From contig JANMTB010000127.1 in NCBI GenBank assembly GCA_031390045.1, positions 1 through 47,808 of the forward strand: a DNA stretch of 47,808 bases. The letters are read 5' to 3'. Source of the stretch: Aalborgiella sp031390045 (GTDB lineage: Bacteria; Pseudomonadota; Gammaproteobacteria; Burkholderiales; Burkholderiaceae_C). This document shows, piece by piece, positions 7,358 through 15,032 of the stretch (position 1 is the stretch's first letter; every line of letters begins with the position of its first letter). Under the pieces are notes generated by a model. It ran no database searches and was not told where the DNA came from. It saw only the letters and a list, made by a program, of their open reading frames with translations. Both the position numbers and the translations under genes were made by a program.

Positions 7358-7960
7358 ATGGACGCTACACAAACCAATCAAACCAATCAAACCAATCAAG
7401 CAGACGCTGACCTTATGACGCTCCTAGACCGAATGGCCAACCAAGACGAAGCCGCTTTAAAAGCTTTGTACGACGCTACATCGCCCAAGCTGTTTGGTTT
7501 GGCCTTGCGTGTTGTGAACAAGCGCGAGTGGGCAGAAGATGTATTGCAAGAAGCGTATATGCACATTTGGCGTGCAGCAGCAGATTACCGCGCCAGTTTG
7601 AGCCCGCCAATGGCTTGGATGGGCTTGATTGTGCGCAGTCGTGCCCTTGATTTTTTGCGCAGACGTGCCTCTGAGCGCATGCATTTGACACAAGAACTGG
7701 ATGACTACTTGAGCGATACCATTGAAGGCGATGCCCCCAACCCTATGAACACTGCACTTGCCAGTGAGCAAGCATGGGCTTTGCAGCAATGCATGAATCA
7801 GTTAGACAACAAACAGCGTGAAGTGGTGAGCTTGGCGTATTTACGCGACCTCAGCCACAGCGATTTGGCTACGCAGCTGAAACTCCCACTTGGTACTGTG
7901 AAGACTTGGATTCGCCGTGGTTTAGAGCAATTGCGTGGCTGCATGGCGCGCTTTGCCTAA
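7358..7960 (+). CDS. ECF-type RNA polymerase sigma factor (SigK-like)
   Basis: 200 residues. Sigma-2 region: 'WAEDVLQEAYMHIW' (about 60-73) and 'RSRALDFLRRR'. Sigma-4 region: 'REVVSLAYLRDLSHSDLATQ' followed by 'GTVKTWIRRGLEQLR', the helix-turn-helix that reads the -35 box. The pair with a downstream membrane anti-sigma gene is the usual ECF arrangement. Three promoters sharing GAATCC/GCGTAT in 4.6-7.4 kb, one of them its own, are the likely regulon. The N terminus carries three exact Thr-Asn-Gln repeats encoded by a 9-bp tandem repeat, so its length may vary between strains. Start at ATG 7358; it lies very close to the predicted promoter, so the leader would be short. Confidence 0.93.
   Translation: MDATQTNQTNQTNQADADLMTLLDRMANQDEAALKALYDATSPKLFGLALRVVNKREWAEDVLQEAYMHIWRAAADYRASLSPPMAWMGLIVRSRALDFLRRRASERMHLTQELDDYLSDTIEGDAPNPMNTALASEQAWALQQCMNQLDNKQREVVSLAYLRDLSHSDLATQLKLPLGTVKTWIRRGLEQLRGCMARFA
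7372..7398 (+). repeat. 9-bp tandem repeat, three exact units
   Basis: AACCAATCA occurs three times in a row inside the sigma factor gene and codes for repeated Thr-Asn-Gln near its N terminus. Copy number changes would keep the frame. Confidence 0.85.
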
Positions 7961-7983
7961 GTATAAGTAGAAGTTTTAATATC

Positions 7984-8790
7984 ATGAATCTCAGCAAATA
8001 TCCTCAAACTTTAGATCGTATCGCCGCAAACTACGCTCTGGGCACTTTGCGCGGTGGGGCACGACGTCGCTTTGAAGCGATCTCACGCGAAAACGCGACA
8101 GTTCGTGCTGCCGCATTAGTCTGGCAAGGCCGTCTATCTGGCATGACAGAGCTGCAATCACCTATCTTACCAACGCCCGCCATTTGGACGCGTATCCAAA
8201 ACATGGTTCTTGCTGAGCGAGACGCCGTGGCGATGCAGCTGGCGCGGCAATCTGGCCAAGCCAATGTTGGTGGCATGACGTCGTGGCTGGGTAGCTTATG
8301 GCAGGGACTTTGGGTATGGCGAGGTGCAGCTGCGGCTGGCGCTTTAGCTACGGTGATGGCTGTGGTGACAGGCTTTGGACTTCGCGACCAGTTAGACATT
8401 CGTGGTAAACAAGTCGATGAGCTGAGTGCACAGCTCAAAGTTGCCCCAAAGATTGAATATGTGGCTGTGTTGGTCGATGCAAAGTCTGCCGAAACCATGT
8501 TGGTGACGTTTGATTCTAAGAGTCAAAATTTGGTGCTGCAGCGCGTAGGCGATTACGTTGAAGCCAGCGATAAGTCTTTGCAACTCTGGGCGCTACCTAA
8601 CAGTGGTGGCCCTCGTTCACTCGGTGTGCTGGGTGGTGAAAAAGTGTTGCGTTTGGCAACTGCGGAGGGCGATGTGAAGCAAGTCCCTACTTTGGCAATT
8701 AGTCTAGAGCCTAAGGGTGGTGTGCCAAGCGCGGGTGGCCCAACAGGACCAGTGCTATTTAAAGGTGCACTGATTCAAAAAGTGATTTAA
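7984..8790 (+). CDS. Membrane-anchored anti-sigma factor (RskA-like)
   Basis: 268 residues. The N-terminal cytosolic part (1-110) begins with 'LDRIAANYALGTLRGGARRRFE', the conserved anti-sigma opening that holds the ECF factor. One membrane helix lies at about 113-132 ('AAAAGALATVMAVVTGFG'), and a periplasmic C-terminal domain has the 'LQLWALP…GGPRSLGVL…' and 'LAISLEPKGGVPS…PTGPVLFKG' segments of RskA/anti-sigma-K proteins. It lies 23 bases after the sigma gene in the same operon. ATG 7984 is chosen because it directly precedes the conserved domain; the open frame further upstream overlaps the sigma gene. The signal it senses is unknown. Confidence 0.9.
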   Translation: MNLSKYPQTLDRIAANYALGTLRGGARRRFEAISRENATVRAAALVWQGRLSGMTELQSPILPTPAIWTRIQNMVLAERDAVAMQLARQSGQANVGGMTSWLGSLWQGLWVWRGAAAAGALATVMAVVTGFGLRDQLDIRGKQVDELSAQLKVAPKIEYVAVLVDAKSAETMLVTFDSKSQNLVLQRVGDYVEASDKSLQLWALPNSGGPRSLGVLGGEKVLRLATAEGDVKQVPTLAISLEPKGGVPSAGGPTGPVLFKGALIQKVI

Positions 8791-8839
8791 ATTCATTTGG
8801 TTCATTTTTTAATTCTTCAAAATTCTCGGTATTTTTCGC

Positions 8840-8868
8840 TTGACATTAGCTTACGGTTAACTTACATT
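8840..8868 (+). promoter_or_regulatory. Sigma-70-type promoter for the small membrane protein
   Basis: TTGACA at 8840-8845, 17-bp spacer, TACATT at 8863-8868, followed 6 bases later by an AGGAGG ribosome site at 8875-8880. Confidence 0.55.
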
Positions 8869-8888
8869 GAATCTAGGAGGAGATGTCA

Positions 8889-9179
8889 ATGTTCCACCCA
8901 CCTTGGCAAGTTTTATCTCTTAGTACGCTACAGCGTGTCAAAAAATGGCATGTCGCCAACTACCCAGCGCATCCACTAGAACTGCACTTGCTTGACGCGG
9001 TTCTGACTGTGTGGGTCATGAGCTGGATGGCTTGGATGCCTCTGTACATTCTTGAGCTCGAGTGGCTGATCCCGTTCAGTTTAATGGGCTTGATGTTGCC
9101 GAATTTGTATATTGGCTGGCGCATTAAAGCGCATTTCTATGGGCGCTTAAGATGCGATTGGGTCAATCTGCTGACTTAA
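8889..9179 (+). CDS. Small two-helix membrane protein, unknown function
   Basis: A 96-residue protein starting at the second of two close ATGs. The ribosome site AGGAGG (8875-8880) is 8 bases from ATG 8889 but only 2 from ATG 8883. Residues about 32-55 ('LLDAVLTVWVMSWMAWMPLY') and about 60-80 ('LIPFSLMGLMLPNLYIGW') are likely membrane helices, with a basic end 'RIKAHFYGRLRCDW'. I do not recognise a family. It has its own sigma-70-like promoter and lies between the sigma/anti-sigma operon and a crotonase gene. Confidence 0.65.
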   Translation: MFHPPWQVLSLSTLQRVKKWHVANYPAHPLELHLLDAVLTVWVMSWMAWMPLYILELEWLIPFSLMGLMLPNLYIGWRIKAHFYGRLRCDWVNLLT

Positions 9180-9193
9180 TTTATAGTATGCGG

Positions 9194-10084
9194 ATGAACC
9201 AAACTTTAAATCCGAAAATAAGCACGCACTCAACCACCGCTTTAAGCGATTTGACTTGCTTTTCGTTGTCAGCGACTGACCACATCACCCACTTGGTGCT
9301 TAACCGCCCCGAAGCGATGAACACCATGCACCCGACGTTTTGGCGCGAGTTGGATGCGGTGCTGACGAGTATTCAACGCGAAGGCACCGCGCGCGCTTTG
9401 GTTATTTCCAGTACGGGAAAACATTTCAGCGCGGGTATGGCGCTAGAAACCTTCTCGAGTGCGATTCAAATGAACGACCAAACACCTGAAGGACGTGCGG
9501 CGATTTTTGATTCGCTTTGTGACATTCAGGCCACGTTTACCAAACTAGAATCGCTGCGAATCCCAGTGATCGTAGCCATTCAGGGCGGTTGTATTGGTGG
9601 AGCGGTGGATATGGTCACGGCGTGTTGTATTCGGTACGCTACCAAAGACACTTTTTTCTGCATTCAAGAAATCAACATCGGCATGGTGGCGGATGTAGGA
9701 ACGTTACAGCGTTTGCCCAAGCTGATGCCCGAAGCGGTTGTGAAAGAATTGGCTTATACGGGTAGACGTTTGAAGGCAGACAAGGCGCTGACTTACGGTT
9801 TGGTGAATGAAGTGTTTGATAGCAATAACGCCATGCTTGCCGCTGCAATGCAATGTGCTAAAGAAATCGCCAGCAAACCACCCATTGCTATTTGGGGCAC
9901 GAAGCAAGCGATTCATTACACACGCGATCACTCGGTGGAAGATTCATTGAAACAAATGGGATGGCTGCAAGGCGCGATTTGGAGTAATGCGCATGTGCAC
10001 GAAGCTATTAAGGCCGCGAAAGAAAAACGCGCTGGTGAATTCACGCCGCTGTCGACATTGACGCCGTTTAACGAACTTGGTTAA
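9194..10084 (+). CDS. Delta(3,5)-delta(2,4)-dienoyl-CoA isomerase-like crotonase
   Basis: About 296 residues with the crotonase fold: 'SSTGKHFSAGMAL' (oxyanion-hole segment) and 'GGCIGGAVDMVTACCIRY'. The acidic set fits dienoyl-CoA isomerases rather than hydratases: Asp in 'GGAVDM', Glu in 'CIQEINIGM' and Asp in 'VADVGTLQRLPK', matching the Asp/Glu/Asp set known from rat ECH1. It would move double bonds of polyunsaturated fatty-acid CoA esters so that beta-oxidation can continue. ATG 9194 is preferred; ATG 9188 is two codons upstream, and neither has a strong ribosome site. The gene stands alone, convergent with queF. Confidence 0.82.
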   Translation: MNQTLNPKISTHSTTALSDLTCFSLSATDHITHLVLNRPEAMNTMHPTFWRELDAVLTSIQREGTARALVISSTGKHFSAGMALETFSSAIQMNDQTPEGRAAIFDSLCDIQATFTKLESLRIPVIVAIQGGCIGGAVDMVTACCIRYATKDTFFCIQEINIGMVADVGTLQRLPKLMPEAVVKELAYTGRRLKADKALTYGLVNEVFDSNNAMLAAAMQCAKEIASKPPIAIWGTKQAIHYTRDHSVEDSLKQMGWLQGAIWSNAHVHEAIKAAKEKRAGEFTPLSTLTPFNELG

Positions 10085-10100
10085 ATTTTTAAATTAATTT

Positions 10101-10976
10101 CTACTGCCGCGCTGTGCGAATATTCGCCGGGACAGCTTGCGGGTAGCTGGTGCGAAACGGGTTGATGTCCAAGCCGCCGCGTCGTGTGTAACGGGCGTAG
10201 ACGCTGAGTTTGATGGGTTTGCAGCGCGTCCACAGATCCATAAAAATACGCTCTACGCATTGCTCATGAAACTCGTTGTGGTTGCGGAAGCTGATGATGT
10301 ATTGCAGCAGTCCGCCTTGGTCTATTTGCGGCCCTTCGTAGCTGATGCGAACACTGCCCCAATCGGGTTGCCCGGTCACCAAACAATTGCTTTTGAGCAA
10401 GTTGCTGGTGAAAACTTCGCTCACTGGCGCTTCGTCAAACGCTGCAGTTAATAAATCAGGTGCGGGAGTGAAGCGGTTGCATTCAATATCCAGTCTGTCC
10501 AAGTTCAAGCCATCTAGCTCGTGAACGGGTTCGCGGTCAAACATCTCGGGCAACAAGATTTTGACGCCAACAGAGGATTGAGTCGGGCTTTTGTCCGCAT
10601 CGCCCAGCGCAGCACCAGTAGTTTGCCAAATCACAGCGTTCAAATCTGCTTTCATGCAAACCGCTACGGCTGCTACGTCAGCAAAGGGTGTGTTGTTAAA
10701 GCTATTGAGGTACAGCTTGAAAGATTTACTTTCAACAATATTGATACTGTCGCACGGCACTGTGATGTGTGCGATGGCTACTTGCGGTTTGCCGCGCAGG
10801 TTGAGCCAACTCAGCTCAAATGCGGTCCATAAATCTGCACCAAAAAAAGTGGGAGCACCCGTGATGCCAATCTCATGCCGTTTGTCTGCACGGGGAATCG
10901 GGAACAGGAGCGACGCATCGTATTTGTCGACATACGCGGATGTTTTGCCTAACTGCGATTGCTCGGGCTGGTTCAT
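10101..10976 (-). CDS. queF: NADPH-dependent 7-cyano-7-deazaguanine reductase (long form)
   Basis: 291 residues, the two-domain long form as in E. coli. It reduces preQ0 to preQ1 in queuosine tRNA modification. Visible are 'VESKSFKLYLNSFNNT' (81-96, the QueF NADPH motif), the thioimide-forming cysteine in 'SNLLKSNCLVTGQPDWGS' (Cys198) with Asp205, and the C-terminal 'FHEQCVERIFMDLW' substrate-binding segment. ATG at 10976. The hydrolase gene lies immediately upstream, six bases away on the same strand, so they may share a transcript. Confidence 0.96.
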   Translation of the reverse strand: MNQPEQSQLGKTSAYVDKYDASLLFPIPRADKRHEIGITGAPTFFGADLWTAFELSWLNLRGKPQVAIAHITVPCDSINIVESKSFKLYLNSFNNTPFADVAAVAVCMKADLNAVIWQTTGAALGDADKSPTQSSVGVKILLPEMFDREPVHELDGLNLDRLDIECNRFTPAPDLLTAAFDEAPVSEVFTSNLLKSNCLVTGQPDWGSVRISYEGPQIDQGGLLQYIISFRNHNEFHEQCVERIFMDLWTRCKPIKLSVYARYTRRGGLDINPFRTSYPQAVPANIRTARQ

Positions 10977-10982
10977 GAGAGT

Positions 10983-11885
10983 TCAAATCTTGGCGAAAAA
11001 CGGCAGCATGTTGCCTAGCAAACGGGTCACCACGCCTGGTGGTAAATCATGCCCCATGCCTTCGATGCTAACCAATTGTGCGTCTTTGATGCGATTGGCG
11101 GTGTCAACGCCGTTGCCATACGGCACAAGCGGATCGTCTTTGCCGTGAACCACTAAAGTTGGGCGGGTGATGTTGGCTAACTCAAGATGGCGTTTCGCAT
11201 CAGCCGCAATCGCTATCATTTGGCGTAGCGTGCCTTCGGGGTGATAGCTGCGCTTCAGTCCTATCAAAATGCGCTCACGCGTTTCCAGTGGGTCAGTAGG
11301 AAAGCCAGGGCTGCCAATGATTTTAAAAAAATTGACGTAATAATCAGCCACAGCGTCTAAATCTGTGCTTTTAGGCCGACTAAACAAGGCACGAACCACT
11401 GTAGGCCGCGCTTGTGGCAAACCCCGTGCACCACTGGTGCTCATGATACTGGTCAGACTTAAGACACGGTCTGGTGCTGCAATCGCAACGCGTTGTGCGA
11501 TCATGCCGCCCATGCTCGCGCCGACGATATGCGCTTTGTCAATCTGCAAAGCATCGAGCACGCCAATAGCATCATTGGCCATGTCTTGCAAACTGTAGAG
11601 AGGAGTGATGCTAATGCCTAGTTTATGTTTTACAGAGGCCCAAATCAAACTAGGTTTACCCAAGTTGTCAAAGTGCTGGCTCAAACCCATATCACGGTTG
11701 TCATGCCGGACCACACGGTAACCCGCATCGACCAAGCTTTGCACCAGCGCCGGTGGCCAAGCGACCAGCTGCATACCTAAACCCATGATGAGCATCACCA
11801 CGGGACGCGGTTCTCCATTACTTCCGAGTGGCAATGCACCTGTGTCTTCAACTTCGATATTGATATTATTTGATTTGATTTTCAT
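10983..11885 (-). CDS. Alpha/beta hydrolase
   Basis: 300 residues with a complete serine-hydrolase triad: nucleophile Ser124 in 'GASMGG', Asp in 'VVHGKDDPLVPYG' and His in 'GMGHDLPPG'. The N-terminal 'LIMGLGMQLVAWP' forms the oxyanion region and 'RHDNRDMGLS' is typical of proteins annotated as carboxylesterases or 3-oxoadipate enol-lactonase-like hydrolases. The cap region gives no clear substrate. Its start overlaps the end of yaaA by 4 bases (ATGA), implying translational coupling. Confidence 0.88.
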   Translation of the reverse strand: MKIKSNNINIEVEDTGALPLGSNGEPRPVVMLIMGLGMQLVAWPPALVQSLVDAGYRVVRHDNRDMGLSQHFDNLGKPSLIWASVKHKLGISITPLYSLQDMANDAIGVLDALQIDKAHIVGASMGGMIAQRVAIAAPDRVLSLTSIMSTSGARGLPQARPTVVRALFSRPKSTDLDAVADYYVNFFKIIGSPGFPTDPLETRERILIGLKRSYHPEGTLRQMIAIAADAKRHLELANITRPTLVVHGKDDPLVPYGNGVDTANRIKDAQLVSIEGMGHDLPPGVVTRLLGNMLPFFAKI

Positions 11886-12694
11886 ACAACTTTACGACGG
11901 AAAACCAAACGATTCTCGGGCGATAATTTGGCTTGAAACGCATAACCAGCTTCTGCAAAATTGGTTAATTTAGCAGGGTCAATAATGCGGTTAGTCACCA
12001 CATATCGCGCCATCATGCCGCGTGCTAATTTTGCAAAAAATCCAACGACTTTGAATTGCCCATTGCTGAAATCTTCAAACACACAATCAATTACCCGCGC
12101 ATGCAAGCTGTTGATTTTGACGGCTTTAAAATACTCCTGCGACGCTAAATTCAAATAAATGCTTTCTTCTAGCGGTTGGCGGTGTTTTTGGCGGTCGTTC
12201 AAGTAGTCAGTGATTGATTCACCCCAAAAACCATAAAGATTAGTCGCCGCTTTTTTGCCAACTTTTGTAGCCAGTGCTGAACCCATTTCAAGCCGATAGG
12301 GTTGCATCAAATCCAACGGGCGCAGCACACCGTACAAGCCGCTCAAAATACACAGATGGTTTTGAGCCCAGTTCAAATCTTCAAGGTCAAGTGTTTGCGC
12401 GTTCAAGCCGGTGTAGACGTCGCCATCAAAAGCCAGCAACGCTTGCTTGGCATTTTCTGCAGTGTATTCAGGTTGCCAAGCTTTGAAGCGTGCCACATTC
12501 AGCTTGGCCAAGTCGTCGCTGATGTGCATCAAAGCAGACAATTTTGTAGCTGACAATTTACGCGCCGCAGCCACCAATTTCGGTGGTTCCTTGATAAAGT
12601 GCGGCAGCGTGTGAGGCAGGCCGGCCAAATGGCTGGCTTGCTCAGCCAAAGGCGCGTAATTCAGCGACTTGGCTGGAGATAAAAGAACTATCAA
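11882..12694 (-). CDS. yaaA: Peroxide stress protein YaaA (DUF328)
   Basis: 270 residues, matching E. coli YaaA in length and landmarks: 'LLSPAKSLNY' at the N terminus, 'YTGLNAQTLDLEDL', 'LSGLYGVLRPLDLMQPYRLEMG' region, 'NLYGFWG', 'NLASQEYFKA' and the C-terminal 'AKLARGMMARYV'. In E. coli YaaA lowers free iron and limits Fenton damage under peroxide stress. The start is TTG at 12694, directly before the conserved 'LLSPAKSL'; no ATG is suitably placed. Confidence 0.95.
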   Translation of the reverse strand: MIVLLSPAKSLNYAPLAEQASHLAGLPHTLPHFIKEPPKLVAAARKLSATKLSALMHISDDLAKLNVARFKAWQPEYTAENAKQALLAFDGDVYTGLNAQTLDLEDLNWAQNHLCILSGLYGVLRPLDLMQPYRLEMGSALATKVGKKAATNLYGFWGESITDYLNDRQKHRQPLEESIYLNLASQEYFKAVKINSLHARVIDCVFEDFSNGQFKVVGFFAKLARGMMARYVVTNRIIDPAKLTNFAEAGYAFQAKLSPENRLVFRRKVV

Positions 12695-12754
12695 CTGATT
12701 CGCTTTAAAAATTCAATGATTCAAGCTGAGCATATTTTGCTTTTGCGCTTTAAT

Positions 12755-13534
12755 TTACTCAATTTTTGCTTTAGCGCGCAGTTCATCTTGGAACTTGGCC
12801 AATTTTTGTTGCGTGAGCTGTTGTGAAATTTGTGGTTTCACTTCTTCAAATTTAGGCAACTGAGCCGCGCGTACATCGTCCACGCGGATGATGTGGTAAC
12901 CAAATTGCGACTTCACAGGTGCTGCTGATGTTTGGCCTTTTGGAAGTTTCAACAAAGCTTCGGCAAACTCAGGCACGTAATTGCTCGGGTTCGCCCAATC
13001 CAAATCGCCACCTTTAGCGCCAGAGCCCGCATCTTTGCTGAGTTTTTTGGCGAGGTCTTCAAATTTTTGACCTTTTTTCAAGCTCTCTAACACGCCTTTG
13101 GCATCGGCTTCTTTTTCCACCAAAATGTGGCGTGCTTTGTATTCTTTGCCACCGTTAGCAGCTGCAAATTTGTCGTATTCGGCTTTCAAATCAGCGTCAG
13201 TGACCGGGCTGGTTTTCTGGAAATCGGCAAACAATTGGCGAATCAAAATAGTTTGGCGCGCCAGCTCCATTTGCGCTTTGTAGTCGTCAGTCGCAGCCAA
13301 GCCGCGTTTTTCAGCTTCTTGGATGAAAACTTCACGGGCAATCACTTCATCTTTGATCTGTGTTTTGATTTCAGCCGTCACGGGGCGGCCAGATTTGGCG
13401 ACTTCAGCGGCTAAGACTTCAACGCGTGAACTCGGTACTGCTTTGCCGTTAACGATAGCGACGTTTTGTGCGATAGCTGCATTAGAAATCAGCAAAATAG
13501 CGCCTACCGCAGCTGTGAAGATGTGTTTTTTCAT
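12755..13534 (-). CDS. Periplasmic PpiC-type (parvulin) peptidyl-prolyl isomerase
   Basis: 259 residues: signal peptide (cleavage near 'SNAAIAQ'), a SurA-like N-terminal chaperone region ('VNGKAVPSSRVEVL…'), then a parvulin domain at about 128-225 with 'YKARHILVEKEADAKGVLESL', 'DAGSGAKGGDLDWA' and 'VKSQFGYHIIRVDDVR'. It assists folding of exported proteins. It lies downstream of bolA, yciB and msrB on the same strand, a gene order common in Comamonadaceae. The 132-base gap to bolA contains repeat copy 3. Confidence 0.93.
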   Translation of the reverse strand: MKKHIFTAAVGAILLISNAAIAQNVAIVNGKAVPSSRVEVLAAEVAKSGRPVTAEIKTQIKDEVIAREVFIQEAEKRGLAATDDYKAQMELARQTILIRQLFADFQKTSPVTDADLKAEYDKFAAANGGKEYKARHILVEKEADAKGVLESLKKGQKFEDLAKKLSKDAGSGAKGGDLDWANPSNYVPEFAEALLKLPKGQTSAAPVKSQFGYHIIRVDDVRAAQLPKFEEVKPQISQQLTQQKLAKFQDELRAKAKIE

Positions 13535-13577
13535 GATTTTTCCTTAAAAAGAGGGTGAAATTGAGTAAATATCTTTG

Positions 13578-13620
13578 TAGCCGGCGTATTTATTGCCTCT
13601 GCAGCTATTAAAAATATAGT
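13578..13620 (+). repeat. Dispersed GCCGGC/ATAGC repeat, copy 3 (forward)
   Basis: One of the two cleanest copies: TAGCCGGCGTATTTATTGCC at 13578-13597 and GCTATTAAAAATATAGT at 13604-13620. It lies between the ppiC-type gene and bolA, where it would be transcribed from the minus strand as part of the operon mRNA. Confidence 0.9.
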
Positions 13621-13666
13621 GAAAATATATTCAAAATGAAGTATTAATAGTGATCTTTACAAATAG

Positions 13667-13945
13667 TTATGAGGGTTTGACAACTTCGATCGCCAAGGCA
13701 TGCAAGCCTTGATCGATGAAATCTTGCACAGCATCATACACAAGCCTGTGGCAGGTGACGCTCCTTTGCGATGTAAAGAAAGGTGAAGCGATTTTCACCC
13801 TGAAGTGAGTGCCAAAATCTGTCCCATTTGAGCCCATGTGCCCTGCATGCGCTGCGCTTTCGTCAAGCACTTGCAAGTAAGTTGGCGTCAGTCGCTCATT
13901 CAAGCGTTTGGTTAAATTGTCAGCATTTACCAGTATCTTTTGCAT
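13667..13945 (-). CDS. bolA: BolA family protein
   Basis: 92 residues with the BolA/IbaG fold: 'LNERLTPTYLQVLDES' followed by 'AAHAGHMGSNGTDFGTHFRVKIASPFF' and 'CHRLVYDAVQDFIDQGLHALAIEV'. The conserved C-terminal His ('GLHALAI') and the GTHF-RV strand are present. BolA proteins partner with monothiol glutaredoxins in Fe-S handling and affect cell shape. Located between yciB and ppiC. Confidence 0.94.
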   Translation of the reverse strand: MQKILVNADNLTKRLNERLTPTYLQVLDESAAHAGHMGSNGTDFGTHFRVKIASPFFTSQRSVTCHRLVYDAVQDFIDQGLHALAIEVVKPS

Positions 13946-13986
13946 GTGATTAAGATCGAAGATTTGGATAGAGTCAGTGAATGGCC

Positions 13987-14529
13987 TTAACCTAATTCAC
14001 CATCTTTGGGTTGCAAATACTTGGCGATGTAAACGCCTTGCGCAAGGATAAAAACCAGAGGGAAAGCATATCCCCAGAGCTTGAAATTCACCCACTGTTC
14101 GGTCGTGTAATAGTAGGCTACGTAAGCATTCAGAGCCGCCATCGCCAAACTGTACACCACCCACGCAACCGTTAAATTGCGCCACACCGTCTCTGGCAGC
14201 GCCATTTGTGCACCCAGCATGCTTTTAAGGAAGTTCTTTTTGTACACCCACAGCGCAATGCCCAAAGCCAACGCCATGCAGGTGTAAAGTACGGTCGGTT
14301 TGATTTTGATAAACCGCTCGTCTTGGAAACCCAAAGTCAGCGCACCAAAGCCTAAAACCAATGCCAAGGTAACTTTGTGCATGGTGGCTAATTTGCCATC
14401 CAGCTTGTACAAAATCGCCATTTGAACAACAGTGGCGGCCATGATGACGGCGGTGGCAGTATAGATGTCGTACGTTTTGTAGGCGACAAAAAACAGCAGG
14501 ATGGGGAGGAAATCGAGAATTTGCTTCAT
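13987..14529 (-). CDS. yciB: Inner-membrane septation/intermembrane protein YciB
   Basis: About 180 residues, five predicted membrane helices, opening 'MKQILDFLPILLFFVAYK', the family signature. Further landmarks are 'TLGFQDERFIKIKPTVLY' and 'WRNLTVAWVVYSLAMAALNAYVA'. YciB (IspZ/septation protein A) is linked to cell division and envelope integrity. ATG 14529 is preferred; a TTG three codons upstream would add unconserved residues. Neighbours msrB upstream and bolA downstream. Confidence 0.94.
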   Translation of the reverse strand: MKQILDFLPILLFFVAYKTYDIYTATAVIMAATVVQMAILYKLDGKLATMHKVTLALVLGFGALTLGFQDERFIKIKPTVLYTCMALALGIALWVYKKNFLKSMLGAQMALPETVWRNLTVAWVVYSLAMAALNAYVAYYYTTEQWVNFKLWGYAFPLVFILAQGVYIAKYLQPKDGELG

Positions 14530-14584
14530 AACCTTCAATTATCGCGTGAAATTGGCATCAAACGTTTAAGCTTTTAGCCCTGTA

Positions 14585-15007
14585 TTAGCGTGGCTTAAAA
14601 TCTAAAGACGCTGAATTCATGCAATAGCGCTGCCCTGTGGGGGCTGGACCATCGGGGAACACGTGGCCTAGGTGCGCACCGCAGTCCGCACAGTGCACTT
14701 CAGTGCGTTTGGTCCACAGCATACCGTCCACTTTGGTGCCGACAGCCTCGTTTGACAAGGGTGCGTAATAGCTGGGCCAGCCAGTACCGCTGTCGTATTT
14801 GGTAGCAGAGTCAAACAAATCTTTACCACAGCAGACGCAACTGTAAACGCCGCTTTGCTTGTTGTCAGCGAACTTGCCGCTGAAAGCACGCTCTGTGGCT
14901 TCGTGACGGGTCACGTCGAAGGCCATGGGCTCTGCTGTACCTGTTTTTTGGCGCTCGGAGAGCAGCGTTTTCCATTCAGAGTCCGTTTTTTCAATGGGAT
15001 AGGTCAT
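14585..15007 (-). CDS. msrB: Peptide-methionine (R)-S-oxide reductase
   Basis: 140 residues. The catalytic Cys129 lies in 'QRYCMNSASLDF'; a structural zinc is held by C57-x2-C60 and C106-x2-C109. 'YDSGTGWPSYYAP' and 'VHCADCGAHLGHVFPDG' are diagnostic. It repairs oxidised methionine in the cytosol using thioredoxin. First gene of the msrB-yciB-bolA-ppiC group; selO starts further upstream on the same strand. Confidence 0.97.
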   Translation of the reverse strand: MTYPIEKTDSEWKTLLSERQKTGTAEPMAFDVTRHEATERAFSGKFADNKQSGVYSCVCCGKDLFDSATKYDSGTGWPSYYAPLSNEAVGTKVDGMLWTKRTEVHCADCGAHLGHVFPDGPAPTGQRYCMNSASLDFKPR

Positions 15008-15032
15008 AAACGTCTTTCAATGTCAGAAAATT

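Noticed and set aside
10591..11148. Plus-strand open frame of 185 codons
   Set aside because: It is antisense to queF and the hydrolase gene, both clearly recognised, and shows no family features.
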